A model generated the notes under the pieces. It searched no databases. It was not told the DNA's origin and worked only from the letters and a program-made list of their open reading frames with translations. A stretch of 64,000 nucleotides of DNA from Persicaria tinctoria (lineage: Eukaryota; Streptophyta; Magnoliopsida; Caryophyllales; Polygonaceae), in the NCBI GenBank assembly GCA_037127255.1, contig JBANSL010000003.1, positions 17,177,314 through 17,241,313 on the forward strand, written 5' to 3'. How positions within the stretch are numbered: the first letter of the stretch is position 1; each line of letters begins with the position of its first letter. Positions 34,725 through 45,736 of the stretch are shown here, piece by piece. The translations under genes were made by a program, and so were the position numbers.

Positions 34725-36876
34725 TTACATTTTTAACAAATTACTAACACCACCCTTATAAGAAAGGTTTTAGCAACTTCAATTTTTTTTTTGAACCGAT
34801 AAGAATTTGGTTGTTGAGAAGACAACTAGCCAAGGGCATCCCGAAGGATGATGCTGCTAAGGGCAGCGTCGAAAGGGAGAGAGGAGCTGGAATGATAAGA
34901 GTGAAAATGAGATAGATGATTAGCAGCACCATTCCCTTCACGGAAAACATGAGATATCTCGGATTCGGAGAAATGGTAGAGAGAAAGAAGGCAATCTGAT
35001 AAAATCATTTCAATCTCCCCAAAACAAGAGCATCCAGTTTTTAAAATGTTGATGATGCTTAGATTATCACCCTCAATAATGATTCTGTTCAATTTTAGAT
35101 CTAAGGATTTCAGGATTCCTTTCCAAAGACCAAAACATTCGGCCCCAAGCACAGAAGGGAAAGCAGAGAATCCAACCTCGGAAAAGAGGACAGATCCATC
35201 GTCATTACGAATGATGAACCCGTATTTGGAGGAAGAAGTGTTGTTGGAGAAGGCTCCATCAAAGTTAAGTTTGTGCCATCTAGTTGGTGGCTTTCGCCAC
35301 TTGCAACGGGTGCGAGTGTGATTAAGTTTTGTTACTATATTTTGAGGTTGGTAGCTGGAAAGTAGTTTACTTTCTTGTTCTTTTGCGCAATTCCAGTTGT
35401 AAATGTGTTCAGAGATAAACGAAAGGATTGCATTCGGGTTGGAGTTTATGTTTTCAAAGGCTTTTTTGTTTCGGAAGAACCATAGGCTCCACCAGGCCAC
35501 ATCAAGTGTTGAAAAACGTTGATTCCCGAGAATATTCTTGAGTTGTAATAAAGTGTCTCCTATTGTTGTTCTTGTGTTGTACACATTGTCGATTGTTTCC
35601 GAGATTTGTGGAGATAGTAGATGCAAGGTTGTTTGTGTTATATTGCAATTAAACAGTATGTGGTCTATGTCCTCGTGGTTCAAGCCGCAAAAAGGGCAGT
35701 CCGTTGGAAGTCCTACACCACGAGAGGCCAATTTGACCTTGGTTGGTAATCCATCCTTGGTAGTCCTCCATATAAATTCTTTGATTTTGGGTGAACAATC
35801 AAGTTTCTAGATCCAATGAAAGTCTGATTTTGTATGTTGTTTAGTATTGTGCAACATTTCAATTGCTGAAGACGTGGAAAACCAACCATTACGGCTCCAG
35901 CTCCAGTAAAGTCTATCTTGCGAAATATGCCTTGGGATCGGAGTTTGGATTATGTTGTTGATTATTGTATTTGGGAGATGAGGAAGTAGAACCTCCTGTA
36001 GTTTAGTGGAATTCCATTATTTTGTCCTTGTTATGAATTCTCCTACTTTTGTATTGCCATTGATGATTGTTGCATTGTTTGCTATTGTCCAGAGGGGGGC
36101 AGAGCCAACCCAAAGGTCACACCAGAAATTGATAGAGGAACCATCACCCACACCCCAGCGAAGACCCTTTTTGAAAATATCTAGTAGTTTAGTAAGTTTG
36201 TTCCATTGCCAAGATGTATTGCCCTTTCTGGTATACTGGAGGATATGTGCGGATTTTAGGTATTTATCGGTAACTAGCCGGACCCAAGGATTAGATGGCT
36301 CGGCAAGAATCTTCCAAAGAAGTTTTAGTTGGAGAGCTTTGTTCATGTTCTCAGAGGATCGAAGGCCAAGACCCCCATTACTGCGGGACTTGCAGACTTC
36401 ACACCAGCTGATAAGAGGGCAGTGTTTTGGGCCCTTATTCCACAGAAAGAGTCTGTTCATTTTGTGAGTTTTTTGTGAATTACTGAGGGTAGCATAAAAC
36501 ACTGCATTATATGGAGTGGTTTAGCAGCTAAGTTAGATTTAATGAGGACGAGTCTTCCAGCATGAGAGAGATTACTAGCCGTCCATTTAGCCAGTTGATT
36601 TTTTGTTGATGAAATTAGACATTCAAATGTTGAGTTCGTTACTTTTTTGGATATAATCGGGCAACCTAGATAACTTCCTAAGTTTGAGGTGTTATTTATT
36701 TTAAGCTCGTGTTTGAGCATAAGTTTTGTGTGGTTTGAAATATTGTCTGTTGTTTGAAATGATGATTTATTAAGGTTAATCTTTTGACCAGAGAAACTTA
36801 TTTTTGCCTTGTTTACCCCTACATTTTCGACAAATTAACAAGACCACCCTTATAAGAATGGTTTCGAAAGCTTTAT
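34725..36876. repeat. Diverged ~65-bp direct repeats bracketing the minus-strand LINE
   Basis: Two stretches (about 34725-34785 and 36815-36876) share CCTTACATTTT or CCCTACATTTT, ACAAATTA, ACCACCCTTATAAGAA and GGTTT in the same order. They are too long and diverged for a LINE target duplication. Confidence 0.6.
34784..36810 (-). pseudogene. 5'-truncated LINE: reverse transcriptase end, zinc-binding domain and RNase H
   Basis: On the minus strand the element runs from about 36.8 kb to an A-tail at 34.78 kb. Visible segments include GSYLGCPIISKKVTNSTF, MNRLFLWNKG, GGLGLRSSENMNKALQLKLL, GDGSSINFWCDLWV, a zf-RVT motif (CPFCGLNHEDIDHILFNC) and RNase H (KLNFDGAFSNN, LGAECFGLW, IEGDNLSIINI). The last RNase H motif reads FREGNGAANHLSH, with Asn where the usual catalytic Asp stands. 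Endonuclease and most of the reverse transcriptase, including FADD, are absent. Two stops lie near 36.01 and 35.81 kb; the last 301 codons (35731-34826) remain open. Confidence 0.88.
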
Positions 36877-36879
36877 TTG

Positions 36880-38060
36880 ACAAATTTGCACTAGTTGATA
36901 TGGCCAATTACTCTTGGGCAGAATGACCACAATATATACATACCCATAAAGTTTCATTTCTCTATTTTTTTTTTCCACCAAAGTTATAATATATGTGAAT
37001 GAATACTATATATTTTACTTTTGGGTCGATAATTAAAATTATAAAGTTTACCTTGCATGAAAATTTTCTTATTCAAATGAGTTATTAAATAAATATGATT
37101 TAAAATCTCTATAATTATCCAAATTCAAAGTCATGTGGTTCTTTATAGATATTTTAATAGTGTTTCACTTTTTTTTTTCCAGCAAGTTAACACATGCTTG
37201 TAAAAATAAAAAATATATGAGTACCTAAAATTACACTCCACGTAATTGAATATTGGCCTTCACTTCATTATGGAATGTGCTTGATAAATTTATAAAGCTT
37301 ACTATATATTTTACTCGGGTGATTGATTTACTATAAAATACTATGGAAAAAAAAGTCCTAAAATTACACTTATCATAATAGTATATTGGACTTTATTATT
37401 TTCCTTCATGTGGGATGTGTTTGATAAATATGTTTACAAAACTCCCTTTTGCCCTTAGAGCACACGAAGTGGCGAACCGTGGAGTGCATAGACGTGCCAG
37501 GTGGAAAATTTTGTGGAGGAAAAAAAAAAAAAAAACTCGTGAATCTAGGAATTTGGGTTCATCTGCAAGTACCCAATAAAGGTGGGTTCATCAAACAGCT
37601 GCAAGGTGGGTTTATTAAAATAAAATGTTCAAATGGAAATTTCACCAATTTTAACATTATAAAAAAAATTATATTTTCTAATTTAATTTAATATTCTTTA
37701 CATATAGACATCTACTTTGCCTATGTTTCGATGGAAAAAAAGATCATGATATTACCGTATTTTTTCGAACACCCGTATAAGTAATAATATTTAATATTTA
37801 ATAGTAAAAATTACTAATTAGTATTATTAATAAACTTAATAAGATTGGATTATATTATGAGTTTAATATATAGAGATTTGATTTAATAAAAAAATGTAAA
37901 TAAATAAAAGTAAGTTATGAGTCCTAGGTCGGGTTCATGAATAGAAGTGAAAAAATAATAATCTCAAGTGGGGTTCGTAAGCTGACGTGGTAGAGGAAAA
38001 GTAAGTTATGAGCCTAGTAAGAGATTCACTAACGCAGGTGGTCTTAGAGCATCTAGAACC
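36880..38060. other. AT-rich intergenic DNA
   Basis: No gene is supported. AGTAAGTTATGAG recurs at about 37910 and 38000 with GGGTTC-type motifs, hinting at an old MITE without clear ends. Confidence 0.4.
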
Positions 38061-38089
38061 AATGGTTTTCTTTAACTTAAGGTAATGTT

Positions 38090-40250
38090 GTTGCAGGAGG
38101 ATGTGTCAAGTATGAAATAAATATGAAATATAGTTCAGACTGACTTCCCTGTCTCAGCAAATAAATACAAGACTTCCTCCCGTTGTAGTAAGAGAAAAGT
38201 CAGGATCGAATCCACGAGGAAGCACGTCAGCAGTTCTCAGGTAGCTATCAGATTCTCACAACAGCAGAAACACAAGCAGAAGCAGAAATAAAACAGAAAC
38301 AAATAATCCCGGCAAGGGCAACTAAAGCAAAAGCAAAGAACAAATAAAAGACAGAAATAAAAGCAAAGCAAAGACAAAAGCAAAGGCAGAAAGTAACTCG
38401 AGGACACAGAAGCTACTCGATCTCGAGTAGCTGTCCTCTAGATCGACTAAGGTAAGTCGACTGCAACAACTCAGAAACAGAAAACAAAGCAACTCGACAA
38501 AACAAGCCAACTCGACCTAGACTAACTCTCCTCGACCTCGACAAAGGTGTACTCGAGATCGACAAAGGCTGGTCTATGTCGACAAGGAACAGAAAACACA
38601 AAATCGCAGATTTTCGACAAAATTAAGAAATTTGACAGAAATTAACTCAATATATTAAAAGACCTCCAAGGCCAGGGTTTCAACACTACAACGATAACCA
38701 TGCAAAACAACACATAAAGGCATAAAATATCATGCTTTCCATCAAATAACTTTCGTCATTAACAAATAGGCATATAGAGGCTTTCGCATAAACCCTAATT
38801 GTTACTAACCCTTTTTCACATAATTAATCCAAGTTGCATTAAGATCACTTTCGCTTCAATAACACAAACAAGGATTACCTTCAACTCTCGCAAAAGAATC
38901 ATGCTCATAGGGATAGAAGATGAATCACACAAAAAGATCTGACCTTTATCGCATCGCCTCACATGGCCACCGTCGGGCTCACCCCAACCCCAGAAGTGGG
39001 TGGACTACTCACGCCTCATCGCAATAACAGACATCATCGATTGAAAGAAAACTAATTGCATTAAAATAAACCAAAGTTTACAACCGCTCGAAGCCAACTC
39101 CGCTCTCGCTTCACAACTCCAACCGGCTGCTCACTCTCTCTCTCTCTCTACTTCTCCTACTTACTTCTCTCTGAATTTGAATCTGAACTCGAATCTCAAT
39201 CGATAAAACTGAGCCCCTAGGGCCTTATTTATAGTCTTCATTCCCTAGCTAATCTAGGAAAGAAGATATCTATCTATATCTAAATTGCTTTAAAAGATAA
39301 ATAAATGTTTAATGGAAATAAATCCATAAGGAATAGATAAAACTAAATAGGGTAGGTCTTCATGATGTGATAGATCTTGTCTCCTTTGGATAGAACTTGA
39401 TAGTTTCGGATAGATTTCAGCAACTTCGCGACCAAGGAACTCCAATTCTACTCGGACAAGGCTTCGCCGAGCAGCTTCTGGAAGCTGGGTCTACTCGACC
39501 TCGACAAGGTCTCGTCGACCTCGAGTAGGGTGGCTCGGACTGGGTTCACTAGCGCTCGTCGACCTCGAGTTGGCCTCGTCGACCTCGACAAGGGTGGCTC
39601 CGTCGACTAGCCCTCCTCGAGTGTCTCTCCTCGGCAAGCTCGGTCATGCTCGGACATGTCTCAAGGTCTTCGTCGATCTTGACAAGAGTTAGTCGAGATC
39701 GAGTTGGGTCTTCGCTTCCGCTCCCGCGAGCTGGCTCTTCCGCTGGCAGCGGGTGACTTCTTCCGCGGCAGCGAGTTTCCTTTTCCACTGCAGCGAATGC
39801 TCCTGGTCGCCCTCGGCTTCGTCCTTGGACAGCTTCTTCTCGTCGACTCCGGATCTGGGCGTATGGGCTTCGTCGACCTCGACCAGGGCTTGTCGAGGTC
39901 GAGTTGGGTTCCGGAGCTCGGGTTGCTGGCTCTCTCGACCAAGGTCTGCTCGACAAGTTGGTGCCCGGACATGCTCGTCTAGGTCGAGTAGACCTACTCG
40001 ATGTCGAGTAGACTTGGCTCTCCGACTTGTTCCGCTGCTTTGACCTTGGACTTCTGTAGTGATTTTCCGAGCTTTTCCGACTTTCTGTAGAACTGCTGTA
40101 AACGCCTCGATTTCTGCGATTTAAACAGAAACTGGTGTAGATTCCATAATTTGGCAAATAAACATAAACTACATAGATTCTGTACTATCTTAACCCAAAT
40201 GCATGCAATGTATACAGAAATCGATATAAAAGTTACTGTAAAACATGGCA
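38090..40250. repeat. Unclassified repeat rich in TCGACCTCGA-type motifs
   Basis: Blocks 38395-38600 and 39430-40020 are filled with variants of CTCGACCTCGACAAGG and its inverse, unlike any neighbour. Between them is a leader-like stretch. Long frames on both strands (for example 39549-40157 minus, Arg/Ser-rich) are by-products of stop-poor TCGA repeats. The start (GGATCGAATCCACGAGGAAG near 38203) resembles sequence seen near gypsy-type retrotransposon leaders, but no LTR pair was found. Confidence 0.5.
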
Positions 40251-40572
40251 GATTCAGCTCACAACAGGTAACTATAAGGTAAACCCTTGGTTGTAACCTA
40301 CATCTTAAGATAATGACATGGAAAATATTACCTTGGTAGAAAGAGGTAACCTCTTCCCTTTTTGTATTTTTTGATAAAAAAAAAGTAACCTTACTTTTTT
40401 CATGATGGTACATATATGAAGGAGAAAAGGTTTACCATAGTTGTAGAGCAAATCTTTTAAAAAGAGTTAGATAAAGTGAAAATAAATTTAAATACAAAAA
40501 ATAAAGGAGGTGTAAAATTATAATAAGGAGAAAGAAAAAAAGAAGCAAGAGGTTTCCTTATGATTGAAGATG

Positions 40573-41340
40573 CACTACCAAAAACGCAGGAAATAGCCAC
40601 GAATTTTTAGCCACGTCATAAAGTCGTTGCCACATCTGTAGCTGATAGCCACGAAGATAGCTACGACCTGACAAGCCGTAGCTACATTAGCGTCGAATAA
40701 AAATATTCATGGCAACAACCGTGGCTAGTGATGAAGACATAATTTCGTGTCCAGAATTTCGTGGCTTTTAGCCACGAATAAAAAAGTTGTGGCTGGTGTC
40801 ATGGCTATTAGCCATGACTTTGGCCACTGTCACATTTTCCGTGGCTGATTTCGACGTCATTTTTGCGAGTCTAACCTGACTTGGCAATGTAGCCATGAAT
40901 TTAGCCACGAATAATATCCGACGATGTACTCATGGTTGAGAATGTGAGGCAATTAACAGTATATGACCCGAGTTGGAAGTGAACAACCACGAATTTAGCC
41001 ACTGTTGGATTATCTGTGTTTGTATTCGACGCTAACATGGAGACACCCATTATCCCTTTGGTGTATCCGAATTGAGGAAATTCACAAATTAAAGCAAATT
41101 AATTTGAAAGAAAATATCAATTTTTAAGCCCAAAATCGCACCAAAAAAAAAAGGTAGAGCCTAAAGATGGTCAATCCCAATTTTAGAGAGTCAAAGCTCA
41201 AAAAGGGTCAAGCCCATTAGTATTAGTCAAAGCTCAATGAATATGTAAGCTCAATTAATAGCTCTCAACGTATTAAGGAGCCCAATTAATAGTCACGGTC
41301 ATATCCGTGGCTAATGTCGTGACTATTTACAGTTAACCTC
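40573..41340. mobile_element. Terminal fragment of a second CACTA-type element
   Basis: CACTACCAAAAACGCAGG starts a region dense in subterminal repeats TAGCCACGAATTTTTAGCCA and GTGGCTA in both directions, as at the end of CACTA elements. The inverse terminus (TTTTTGGTAGTG) was not found in the window, so only one end is present, or the other was lost. Confidence 0.6.
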
Positions 41341-41479
41341 AAATGACACACTTTAATTTCTAATGGACTTTAATTTATTATGGGCCCAAATACGGCTATA
41401 TTTCCGCCAACATGCCCATTAATGGTATGTGTATTTATATCTAAATAAATACTAGAACATAAACAAAACTAATAATTGT

Positions 41480-42640
41480 TAAATAAAATGTGTTTTGAGG
41501 GAAAAAATCATATAAGTAACTAATAATCGTTGAATAAAACCTTATATTAACTAATAAATTCATATGAGAATATTATGAGAGTTTATCTTGAGAAAAAAAT
41601 CATATAAGTAGCTAATAATTGTGGAATAAAACTTTATATTATGCAATAAATTCTTATTCGAATAATCTGAGTGTTTTGAGGGAAAATCATATATGTACCT
41701 AATAATTGTGGAATAAAACCCTATATTATCTAATAAAATGTTATAAGAATACTATAAGTGTGTATTTTGATGGAAAATCATGAAAGTAACTAATAATTGT
41801 TGAATAAATCCATATATTAACTAAGTTGTTATAAGAATACTATAAGTGTGTGTTTTGAGGAAAAATCATATAAGTAGGTATAAATTGTGGAATAAAGCCT
41901 TATATTATCTAATAAAATGTTATAAGAATTCTATACGTGTGTGTTTTGAGGGAAAATCATATCAGTAGGTAATGATTGTGGAATTAAACCTCATATTATC
42001 TAATAAAATGTTATAAGAATACTATAAGTGTGTGTTTTGATGGAAAATAATGTAAGTAGATAATGATTGTGGAATAAAACCTTATATAATCTAACAAATT
42101 GTTATAAGAATAGTAGAATACTATAAGTGTGTGCTTCGAGGGAAAATCATATAAGTAGCTAATGATTGTGGAATAAAACCTCATATTATCTAATAAAATG
42201 TTATAAGAATATTATAAGTTGGTGTTTTAAGGGAAAATAATATAAGTAGATAATGATTGTGGAATAAAACCTTATATCATCTAATAAATTGTTATAAGTA
42301 ACTAACAAATGTTTAATAAAACCTTATATTAACTAATAAATTCTTATTAGAATATTATAAGAGTATGTTTTGAGGAAAACTAATATAAATAAGTAAGTGA
42401 CGAATAAATGTTTAATAAAACCTTATTTTGACTACTAAATTCTTATTAGAATACTATAAGAGTATTTTTTAGGAAAACTCATATAACTAATGAACAAATG
42501 TTTAATAAAATATTATATTGATTACTAAATTCTTATTAAAATACTATAAGAGTATGTTTTGAGGAAAAATCATATAAGTAACTAACAAATGTCTAATAAA
42601 ACCTTATATTAACTAATAAATTCTAATTAAAATAAACTTT
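41480..42640. repeat. Tandem array, ~90-bp unit, about 13 copies
   Basis: Unit marks recur every 85-100 bp: TTTTGAGGGAAAATCATATA, then GTAACTAATAATTG, GGAATAAAACCTTATATTA, TCTAATAAAATGTTATAAG, AATACTATAAG. Copies differ by substitutions and small indels, and the later copies (after about 42290) form a subfamily with CAAATGTTTAATAAAACC. No coding potential. Confidence 0.9.
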
Positions 42641-42686
42641 TAATTTAACAAATTGTTGATAATAGAAGTAGATTAATACAAAGAAA

Positions 42687-44160
42687 ACTAGTATGATCCC
42701 CGCGCCATTGCGCGATTTTTTATAAGTAAAATCTTACTAATATATTAAATTAATATTATAACAATTGACCAAAAAAACCACTAAAATTAATATTATAACA
42801 CTTGACCCAAACAAAACCACTCAAATTAATATTATAACACTTGACCAAAAAAGAAAACGATTATATATATATATATATATAGACACACACAGATATAGAT
42901 TACCAATATTAATTTTATGTTTTCTTATTATTAATTTTATGTTTTGAATTAATCCCATTGTCTTTTTAGGAAAAAAAACCACTAAAATTATAATTTAGAC
43001 TAAGATCAATGTTTTGAATTAAGCCCAATAGTTAGTAAAATTAAATTAAAAGGAGAATTAAACGAATTGAAAAGAAGAAAAAAAAATTAGAATTAAAGAA
43101 AATGAAAGAGAAATGTCAAAAAAAAATGATTGGTCAAGACTCCTAAAATTTCTCTAAGCTTGACACATCATCCTAAACTCTTCTAAATTAAGAGTTTATT
43201 TATATAGAAGTTAGTACAATTAAATCAAAAGGAGAATTAAACGAAAAAGAAGAAAAAAAATTAGAATTAAAGAAAATGAAAGAGAAATGGCAAAAAAATG
43301 ATTGGTCAAGACTCCTAAAATTCCTCTAAGCTTGACACATCATCCTAAAATCTTCTAAATTAAGAGTTTATATAGATATAGATATAGATATAGATATAGA
43401 ATATAGAATAGATTGACTTTTTAGAAAGAAAAAAAACCACTAAAATTATAATTTAGACTAAGATCAATGTTTTGAATTAAGCCAAATAGTTAGTAAAATT
43501 AAATCAAAAGGAGAATTAAACGAATTGAAAAGAAGAAGAAAAAATTAGAATTAAAGAAAATGAAAGAGAAATGGCAAAAAAAAAATGGTCAAGACTCCTA
43601 AAATTCCTCTAAGCTTGACACATCATCCTAAACTCTTCTAAATTAAGAGTTTACTAGTATAATTCCCGCGTCATGGCAGACTTATTCCTCTAAGCCATGG
43701 CAGATTACTCGAATAGTTAGTAAATAAATTTGAATTAAGTCCAATAGTTATATTAGATTGAATTCACTAGTTTGAATTAAGCTCAATAGTTAGTAAATAT
43801 GTTAAGAATAAAAGAAAAAATGGGATTAGTTTAAAGAGATAAAGGGAATAATGGAAAATGTGAAGAGGGAAAAAATAAAAAGAAAAAATTCTGATTGGGC
43901 AAGAAGGAGTGAAGCGTGGGAAGGCTGCCACGTAAGCATAGAGTATTCTGAATTAAGTTATTATATAGATATAGAAGTTAGTAAAATTAAATCAAAAGGA
44001 GAATTAAATGAAAAAGAAGAAGAAAAAAGTTAGAATTAAGGAAAATGAAAGAGAAATGGCAAAAAAAAATGATTGGTCAAGACTCTGAAAATTTCTCCAA
44101 GCTTGACACATCATCCTAAAATCTTCTAAATTATGAGTTTATATAGATAGATATAGATGT
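42687..44160 (-). mobile_element. Cluster of minus-strand Helitron termini and repeated 5' segments
   Basis: At 42687 the plus strand reads ACTAGTATGATCCCCGCGCC. On the minus strand this is a GCGCAATGGCGC hairpin 11 nt before a CTAG end and T, the Helitron 3' signature. A similar but decayed 3' end starts at 43653 (ACTAGTATAATTCCCGCG). A ~150-bp segment beginning AAAAGGAGAATTAAACGA, with AAGCTTGACACATCATCC and ending near TTAAGAGTTTATATAG, is present four times (about 43028-43205, 43213-43385, 43491-43652, 43978-44158). Its minus-strand 5' edge (TCTATATCTATATAAAC) suits a Helitron TC end. No Rep/helicase is present. Confidence 0.65.
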
Positions 44161-44660
44161 GAAATTTTGAAAAGAAAAAAAAAACAAATCGAACCAATTG
44201 TTGATTGCTGCTGCCTTGTGCTTTCCCGTGGACGGTGAGGCGATGTCGCTGAGGCCGTGAGACGGCTGCGGGAGAGGGAGGCAACGCCAGACAGGGGCCG
44301 CGGGAGAGGGAGGCGGTTGTGGGAGAGGGAGGCAACGCCGGGCAGGGGCTGCGGGAGATGAAGGCGGTTGCGGGAACGCTGGGCAGGGAGCGACTAACGG
44401 CCTGAGCGAGGAGCACCGCTTCACTCTCCATTCTCCAACTAAGTAAAGTAGGTTTAAAAAAACGGTTTTTTCGGGCTGAAACCGAAATTTTCGGTTCGGT
44501 TACGGTTATCGGCCCTAAATTGAATTTCACATTTTCTTGGCCCGAAGTCCGAACCGTGGCATGTCGGGTCGGCCCAAAATCGATTTTTTCGGTTCGGTAC
44601 GTCCGAACATAAAAGAAGTTGAATCACAAGCCTCACAAATCACATGGCCGGCTGTGACAC
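44160..44660. other. GC-rich short repeats, no gene
   Basis: 44240-44400 repeats GGGAGAGGGAGGC and GGGCAGGGGC-like blocks, producing long but compositionally simple frames. A TTCGGTTCGGTTACGG motif cluster follows at 44475-44610. No domain is recognisable. Confidence 0.5.
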
Positions 44661-44789
44661 CCATGTTTTTAATGTGGAAGGAAAATTATAGTACAAAATA
44701 AGGTGTATGGAATTTATAAACCTTACATTGTATTGTATTAATTTGTAAAAAAAAAATGTTAATTTGGAATTTTGGTACATTTCATATCG

Positions 44790-45259
44790 ATCAATAAACG
44801 CGTTTCCTATATACACCGCAAATATTTCGTCGGATCCAACGTTGTAGGAACGTTGGATTAGACGTTGCTACAACGTCCAATCCGACGTTGCTAATTTCAC
44901 TTATCGGATTTTATAACAACGTTGAATTTGACGTTTTACAACGTCAAATTGAACGTTGCTATAATACGGGTTAGATCGTGCCTAATATAAGATATTTAAA
45001 AAAACTATTTTTTTTATGTTTTTTTTTTTTTTTGGGTGAGTGTGTGTGGGTGGGAAATTTTATTTTTTACCCTACCAATGTCGAATTCGACGTTGTTAGC
45101 CCGGTTCGGCTCGATCCGATCCTTCACTTCACATATTACAACGTTAGATACGACGTTGCTAAAACGTTAAATCCAACGTTGCTAAAACGTCACATTCGAC
45201 GTTTCATTAGCGGCGATAAACGCGGATTTGCGGTGTATATAGGGAGACTCATCAATAAA
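44790..45259. mobile_element. Mutator-type MITE with 9-bp duplication and ACGTTG repeats
   Basis: ATCAATAAA flanks both ends (44790-44798, 45251-45259). The 452-bp element has termini pairing as TCCTATATACACCGCAAAT and ATTTGCGGTGTATATAGGGA. Its interior carries about a dozen AACGTTG/CAACGTT motifs (for example GACGTTGCTACAACGTC). A 9-bp duplication points to the Mutator superfamily. No transposase is present; the frame at 44978-45430 crosses the element's right end and is incidental. Confidence 0.85.
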
Positions 45260-45579
45260 TCAGTATATGTTGAGAATATGGTGTTTTTGACAAAAATGGA
45301 TGACATATATAATAAATTAATTTATATGGTAGGTCAGAGGTGTGATTATGTACGATTAGGTTATGGTGAAACAAGCAAAGGATTACGCTATCACACATAT
45401 ATAGTATCAAAATATACAAATGATAAATAGAAAAAATAATTTCTCTAATCAAAATGTAGAAAATGATTTACATCAAAGGAATATATTAAAAATATTTTAT
45501 GTAAAAATCTCTTTCTAATCACAATATTTATCTGAAAAACCGATTAATGGTTAATTAAATGATAAAATAAATTAATAAA

Positions 45580-45584
<5 letters not shown>

Positions 45585-45671
<87 letters not shown>
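45585..45671. repeat. (TA)n microsatellite
   Basis: About 80 bp of nearly pure TA dinucleotide repeat, with one CA interruption near the left edge. Confidence 0.97.
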
Positions 45672-45674
<3 letters not shown>

Positions 45675-45736
45675 AAAAATGGAAAATAATTATTGGTTAA
45701 AATTTCTAAAAATAAGTTAAGAATGACACATAAGTA

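Noticed and set aside
39549..40157. 202-codon minus-strand reading frame, Arg/Ser-rich
   Set aside because: Frame is open because TCGA-rich repeats lack stops on both strands; no domain and no start context.
41480..42640. CRISPR-like or satellite gene array
   Set aside because: AT-rich ~90-bp tandem copies without spacers or coding; plain tandem repeat in plant DNA.
44126..44530. 134-codon minus-strand frame, Pro/Ser/Ala-rich
   Set aside because: Produced by short GGGAGAGGGAGGC-type repeats; overlaps Helitron end sequence; no family features.
44978..45430. 150-codon plus-strand frame
   Set aside because: Crosses the boundary of a Mutator-type MITE (ending 45250) and has no family features.
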